Origin: Pseudaeromonas paramecii
Lineage (GTDB): Bacteria > Pseudomonadota > Gammaproteobacteria > Enterobacterales > Aeromonadaceae
Assembly (NCBI RefSeq): GCF_039540575.1
Contig: NZ_BAABFC010000001.1
Span: 62,001-126,000 of the forward strand
Length of the DNA: 64,000 nucleotides
Direction: 5' to 3'
In this document: piece by piece, positions 60,258-64,000 of the stretch
How the letters are laid out: every line of letters starts with the position of its first letter
Numbering within the stretch: position 1 is the stretch's first letter
The notes under the pieces: model-generated
The model's database searches: none
Told to the model about the DNA's origin: nothing
Seen by the model: the letters and a program-made list of their open reading frames with translations, nothing else
Translations under genes and position numbers: made by a program

Positions 60258-62270
60258 ATGAATTTAACCGTCAAGGTAGTGGTGGCCTTTGCCATCTTGT
60301 GCGGCCTGATGGCATTTGGTGGGGGTATCTCCTGGTTCAATATGAATCGGATCGATAGCGCGTTTTCTTTTGTGGTCAAGGACATGAAGGGCCTGGATGA
60401 ACAGGCCGGTCAACTTGGCAGCGGTCTGTTGCGCCTGAACAAGCTGACCGCCGACATGGTCTTTGCTACGGACCAGGCGAGCCTGGAGCGTCACCGCCAG
60501 GCATTTGACAGCCAGGTTGAGGGGCTCAATGCCAATCTGGCTCAGTTGCAGTCGAGCGTGAACCAATTGCAGGATGCCCAGGCTCTGACCAGCCAGTTGG
60601 CTCCGCTACAACAGCAGATAACCGGACTGTTGGCACTGAGTCAGCCCATCTATGCCAGTCGCAGCCAGATCTTGGCCGAAGGCGCGCGCATCGGCACCGT
60701 CAAGGATGAGCTGTTAAACAAGCTGGCCTTTGCCAAGATTGGCGCCGACAAGTTGTTCAAGCCCTATGCCGCAGAAGACCCCTATATCGGCGGCCTGGGC
60801 AATCAATTCATCGAGTGGCTCGGCACCCTGGAATACATGGTGAATGCCATCTTCAGCGCCCAGCGGGTCACAGACATGCAGCCCATAGAGAAAAAGGCCA
60901 AGGCCATGGGGCAGATGCTGCTGGATGGCTATGGCATGCTGCAGCGTGAGGTGCCCGCCATCGCCGATAACAGCGATATCCAGGCCGGCCTGGCGGCCCT
61001 GAAGCAGAACGTGAACAGCGACCAGGGGGCCATAGGGCGTTTTATTGGACTCAGCCAGCAGAGGGAACAGCTGGAGCAACAGGTACAGCAGATCGCCCAG
61101 GCCATCGATGAGGCGCTGGTTAGTCAGGCGGCGCTGCAATCTGCGGCCAATGGCCTGAGCCAACAGGCCTTCGTCTCAGCCAAGTCAACCCTCAATACCA
61201 CCTCGTTGAGTGTCATCATCAGCGTGCTGGTGAGTTTGTTGTTTGCTGGCATTGTGGGCTGGCGACTCTCCGCTGCCATCAAGGGGCCCATGGCCGTGAT
61301 TCAGCGGGTGCTGGATAAGATGGCCAAGGGGGATTTTTCCAACCGGGTGGATGGACGGTTTACCGGTGAGTTTGCCATCCTGCAACGGGACATCAATGCG
61401 GTGGTGCTGGCCTTCAACCAGGCCCTCAAGGTGGTGAGAGAAGGGGCCGAACAGACCCGTCTGACCGCCGAGCGTAACCGCCAGTTTGCCGACAGCCTGG
61501 CGGCCCAGGTGCAGGTTCAATCTGGCACCATGACGACGTTGGCGGCCACGGTCACCGAGATGGAGCACGCCATTGAGGACGTCAACAACAATACCGAGTC
61601 CAGCTTGGCAATGGTGTTGTCCGTGGACGATCAGATCCAGGAGGGGCGTCATCTGGTGCAGGAAAACACCCAGCGGGTGGAGAAGCTGTATGAGAACTTG
61701 CGGCACAGTGAGCAAACCATCGAAGAGGTAAATGGTCAGAGTGAACGTATCGGCGGCATCTTGGAGGTGATTGAGTCTATCTCCGAGCAAACCAACCTGC
61801 TGGCGCTGAACGCGGCGATTGAAGCGGCTCGGGCCGGTGAGCATGGCCGCGGCTTTGCCGTGGTGGCGGACGAGGTGCGTAATCTGGCGAGCCGTACCGG
61901 TGAGAGCACCAAAGAAATTCATGCCATGATCAGCAACTTGCGCAGTAAGTCCACCAGTGCCGTGTCCAGCATGCAATCCAGCCTGAGTTTGATGGGGGAT
62001 AGTCAGACCATGATGGAGCAGGTGAATGATGCCATGGGGGTCATAGCACAGCACATGCAGCAGGTGCGGGATGCTTCCGAGCTGATTGCCCATGCGACCC
62101 GCGAGCAGACCCAGGCCAGCCGGGAAATCAGCCGCAGCATCAATGAGATGTCCGATGTGGTGGAGCAGAGCAGTCGCACCATGAGCGACATGGCGGCTCA
62201 GACCCAGATACTCGACGAGCTGTGCCTGGCCCAGGACAAGACGGTAGGCCAGTTCAGGCTGGCAGAATAA
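60258..62270 (+). CDS. Methyl-accepting chemotaxis protein
   Basis: A 670-residue chemoreceptor. Membrane segments at about 7-29 and 316-338 enclose a 285-residue helical periplasmic domain with heptad-like repeats (LAQLQSSVNQLQDAQALTSQ), probably a helical-bimodular type. HAMP follows (KGPMAVIQRVLDKMAKGDFS), then the signalling domain with the hairpin tip ISEQTNLLALNAAIEAARAG and EVRNLASRTGESTKEI. No pentapeptide CheR tether is seen at the C terminus (VGQFRLAE). GAGGAAG lies 8 nt before the ATG. Ligand unknown. Confidence 0.95.
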   Translation: MNLTVKVVVAFAILCGLMAFGGGISWFNMNRIDSAFSFVVKDMKGLDEQAGQLGSGLLRLNKLTADMVFATDQASLERHRQAFDSQVEGLNANLAQLQSSVNQLQDAQALTSQLAPLQQQITGLLALSQPIYASRSQILAEGARIGTVKDELLNKLAFAKIGADKLFKPYAAEDPYIGGLGNQFIEWLGTLEYMVNAIFSAQRVTDMQPIEKKAKAMGQMLLDGYGMLQREVPAIADNSDIQAGLAALKQNVNSDQGAIGRFIGLSQQREQLEQQVQQIAQAIDEALVSQAALQSAANGLSQQAFVSAKSTLNTTSLSVIISVLVSLLFAGIVGWRLSAAIKGPMAVIQRVLDKMAKGDFSNRVDGRFTGEFAILQRDINAVVLAFNQALKVVREGAEQTRLTAERNRQFADSLAAQVQVQSGTMTTLAATVTEMEHAIEDVNNNTESSLAMVLSVDDQIQEGRHLVQENTQRVEKLYENLRHSEQTIEEVNGQSERIGGILEVIESISEQTNLLALNAAIEAARAGEHGRGFAVVADEVRNLASRTGESTKEIHAMISNLRSKSTSAVSSMQSSLSLMGDSQTMMEQVNDAMGVIAQHMQQVRDASELIAHATREQTQASREISRSINEMSDVVEQSSRTMSDMAAQTQILDELCLAQDKTVGQFRLAE

Positions 62271-62285
62271 GTGCCAGCATGAGTC

Positions 62286-62317
62286 AAACGCCAGGGCTGC
62301 TACCCTGGCGTTTTTTC
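62286..62317 (+). terminator. Rho-independent terminator of the chemoreceptor gene
   Basis: 10-bp stem ACGCCAGGG with CCCTGGCGT (plus one A-T pair), 6-nt loop, then six T. Sixteen nt after the stop. Confidence 0.88.
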
Positions 62318-62833
62318 TTAGTGGGGTAGCGGACCTTGCCTGGGATGTTCGTGCCGTTGAAATCGGCTGGGCATAAATCCCTGCTGCAAGATGCAAGGTG
62401 TGGTCAGGCGCAGGAAGTCCTCGCAATCCAACTCCATCACCTCGCGCAGGGTGCCGGCATTGAAGCTGATCCTGGGGTAGTGCATCAGCTCGGCATCCAG
62501 GTATACCGGCAGGCCGAACAGCTGACCCAGGGGTGGCTCAGCCCCCACATCACAGTCGGCAAACAGGGCGCCGAATTCGTACTCTCTGGCCAGCTCCAGA
62601 CGTTGACAGTTCAGCGCCTGGGGCAGTTTTGCAAAATCCACCCCACGGGTTGCCGGCATCACCAGCATCACTAGCTGACCATCGGCTCTGACTATCACGG
62701 TTTTGGCAAAGGCATCGCCAGGCACATGGGCGCGCTGAGCGATTTCCATGGCGGTAAAGGCCACAGGATGGGAAGTGAGGCGATAGGGCACGTGTGCCGC
62801 TTTCAGGTAGCGCTCAAGTAACGGAATGGCCAT
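62318..62833 (-). CDS. YbaK/prolyl-tRNA deacylase family protein
   Basis: Members hydrolyse mischarged aminoacyl-tRNAs in trans. The 171-residue product covers a YbaK domain from about residue 15 to 150: VAFTAMEIAQRAHVPGDAFA, KTVIVRADGQLVMLVMPA with the key Lys near 44, EFGALFADCDVGAEPPLGQL near 86 and ISFNAGTLREVMELDCEDF near 122. The last 20 residues are basic and unusual (RFQRHEHPRQGPLPH). It is single and divergent from tmaR. Which amino acid it edits cannot be told from sequence. Confidence 0.88.
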   Translation of the reverse strand: MAIPLLERYLKAAHVPYRLTSHPVAFTAMEIAQRAHVPGDAFAKTVIVRADGQLVMLVMPATRGVDFAKLPQALNCQRLELAREYEFGALFADCDVGAEPPLGQLFGLPVYLDAELMHYPRISFNAGTLREVMELDCEDFLRLTTPCILQQGFMPSRFQRHEHPRQGPLPH

Positions 62834-63041
62834 GGTACACCTCCTAAGATAGTGGAACTCACGGGCTGCCTATTAATTATGCGTTACCGCCGTCAGCTGC
62901 GCTGTTACTGTTGTAATGCAGCCATACTGAGGTTAGGGTTATGCCACAGGTAGCGGGTTGGTTAGCCCTGTGTCCTGTTTCATTCTGGTAGGCCGACCCT
63001 ACAATTGCCCATCCAAGAAAACGTTAACAAGTGGTGTCATT

Positions 63042-63359
63042 ATGGAAACTGTTACCAAGTCATATGCCGATGTGTTGGAGTATGTGCGGATGTCCCGGCG
63101 CAAAAACAAGCTCAAACGCGAAATCACCGATATTGAGAAGAAGATCCGTGACAACCAGAAGCGGGTACTGTTGCTGGAGAACCTCTCCGACTACATCAAA
63201 CCTGGCATGTCAGTTGATGAGATCCAGGCCATCATCGCGAGCATGAAGAGCGATTACGACGAGCGGGTGGATGAATACATCATCAAGAATGCCGAACTCT
63301 CCAAGGAGCGTCGCGATCTGACCCAGAAGCTGGCCGCCATGAGTAAGGATAAAAGTTAA
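63042..63359 (+). CDS. tmaR: DUF496 protein TmaR (YeeX)
   Basis: TmaR forms a polar cluster in Escherichia coli and controls the PTS protein enzyme I by tethering it to the pole. The 105-residue product is nearly identical in pattern to YeeX: KNKLKREITDIEKKIRDNQK and RVLLLENLSDYIKPGMSVDE, ending KELSKERRDL-like sequence. It is a charged coiled coil with no membrane segment. ATG 63042 starts the conserved METVTKSYADVLEYVRM; the frame start at 62958 has no ribosome site. A bidirectional terminator follows. Confidence 0.93.
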   Translation: METVTKSYADVLEYVRMSRRKNKLKREITDIEKKIRDNQKRVLLLENLSDYIKPGMSVDEIQAIIASMKSDYDERVDEYIIKNAELSKERRDLTQKLAAMSKDKS

Positions 63360-63408
63360 GATCCGCCAGAATGACTGTTGAGCCCACGGCATAAATCAGC
63401 AGTACCCA

Positions 63409-63440
63409 TAAAAAAAGCCACCAGAAGGTGGCTCTTTTAT
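63409..63440. terminator. Bidirectional terminator between tmaR and the minus-strand partial gene
   Basis: 7-bp stem AGCCACC with GGTGGCT, AGAA loop, six A before and T-rich after, so usable in both directions. Confidence 0.88.
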
Positions 63441-63454
63441 TACCTGTCCATCCA

Positions 63455-64000
63455 TTACGGATTGGCAGGCTCATGCTTGGCTTGGCTGCGCATGCCGCTT
63501 ACCCCGGCAGGGCGACCGGAGTGCAGAACCGGCTTGCGTTCATAGGGTGGGTAATCCACCACAGGGCGTGCCGGTTGAGCGGGTGCCTCGGCAGGTTGAG
63601 CCATCTGGCAGGTCACCATCTGCATGCGAGAGACGACACCCGCGGACTGACCCTCAGTGGCAAGCTTTGCCGGCTGAGGTTGGACGTCTGCTTCAGGTGC
63701 AGTCATGACAGTGTCTTGATGTACGGCAATGGGCGCGTCCACCTGAGCCAAGGGCGCATCTTCTGCGGGAACCGGCGCTTGAGCCTCAATCACCGGCTCT
63801 TCTACCAGTACCACATCATCCACCACTACGGCATCTGGTTTACGGCGGCGGGAGCGGCGCTCTTGTCCGGCCTCATCCTGACTGTCAGTGATCTGCTCGG
63901 CTTGGGCTGCGACCACCTCGGTGTGGGCTTCTTCGCTCTCGGGGGCAGGGGCCGGCTCCTGGACTTGGGTGGAGGTCTCCTCGGTTGCCTGTTGGCGACG
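63455..64000 (-). CDS. rne: C-terminal part of a large basic/Pro-rich protein, probably ribonuclease E
   Basis: The reading frame is open from base 64000 down to the stop at 63455 and continues beyond the window, so 181 codons of the 3' end are visible. It is low-complexity, rich in Glu, Pro, Ala and Val with an Arg-rich patch (QERRSRRRKPDAVVVDDVVL) and ends MRSQAKHEPANP. This is the composition of the disordered degradosome-scaffold tail of RNase E. No catalytic domain is visible, so other basic/acidic-tailed proteins are possible. Confidence 0.55.
   Translation of the reverse strand, partial: RRQQATEETSTQVQEPAPAPESEEAHTEVVAAQAEQITDSQDEAGQERRSRRRKPDAVVVDDVVLVEEPVIEAQAPVPAEDAPLAQVDAPIAVHQDTVMTAPEADVQPQPAKLATEGQSAGVVSRMQMVTCQMAQPAEAPAQPARPVVDYPPYERKPVLHSGRPAGVSGMRSQAKHEPANP

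Overview
The window looks like chromosomal DNA of a GC-rich (estimated by eye at about 60%) gammaproteobacterium, most likely of the Aeromonadaceae (Aeromonas, Oceanimonas or Zobellella type). This rests on gammaproteobacterial gene blocks (pspABC-ycjX-ycjF-tyrR, metG/apbC-udk-dcd-asmA, tmaR next to a probable rne 3' end) and on close protein resemblance to enterobacterial and Vibrio relatives. The species is inferred, not proven. I saw no tRNA or rRNA gene, insertion sequence, phage or CRISPR array.

1-9.9 kb, housekeeping and stress: the phage-shock genes pspABC, their usual companions ycjX and ycjF, an ADP-ribosylglycohydrolase-like gene with an altered metal motif, tyrR, then lpxH and ppiB on the minus strand, a 60-codon small gene, and cysS.

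10-16.9 kb, accessory operon: a periplasmic binding protein, then a tightly overlapping set coding for a thermostable-hemolysin family protein, an AMP-forming acyl ligase, a heme-oxygenase-like diiron protein, a short-chain dehydrogenase and an exported repeat protein. A response regulator and sensor kinase follow directly. Together they look like a small-molecule (probably acyl-derived) pathway with its own two-component system. This is my best candidate for an undescribed system.

17-42.7 kb: folD and a PhnA/YjdM protein, a 0.7 kb gene-free stretch, then a complete exopolysaccharide/PEP-CTERM locus. It carries two small exported proteins (one canonical PEP-CTERM), epsL, the priming transferase, epsD, epsE, epsF, an EpsG-like protein without its ATP-binding residues, an exosortase fused to EpsI, a polymerase-like membrane protein, three glycosyltransferases, a flippase, a GH5 glycanase, two acyltransferases (one AT-rich), manC, galE, rfbD and rfbC. 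A second PEP-CTERM protein (DUF4114) lies convergent to it.

43-53.5 kb, reductive pyrimidine catabolism: an ABC importer, a RutR-like TetR regulator, preT, preA, dihydropyrimidinase and a ureidopropionase-type amidohydrolase. Both transcription units have a sigma54-type -24/-12 promoter combined with palindromes that match the RutR operator, so nitrogen limitation and pyrimidine sensing probably converge on them.

53.6-64 kb, housekeeping: metG (minus), apbC, udk, dcd, asmA, a chemotaxis receptor, a YbaK-type deacylase, tmaR, and the 3' part of a gene that is probably rne.
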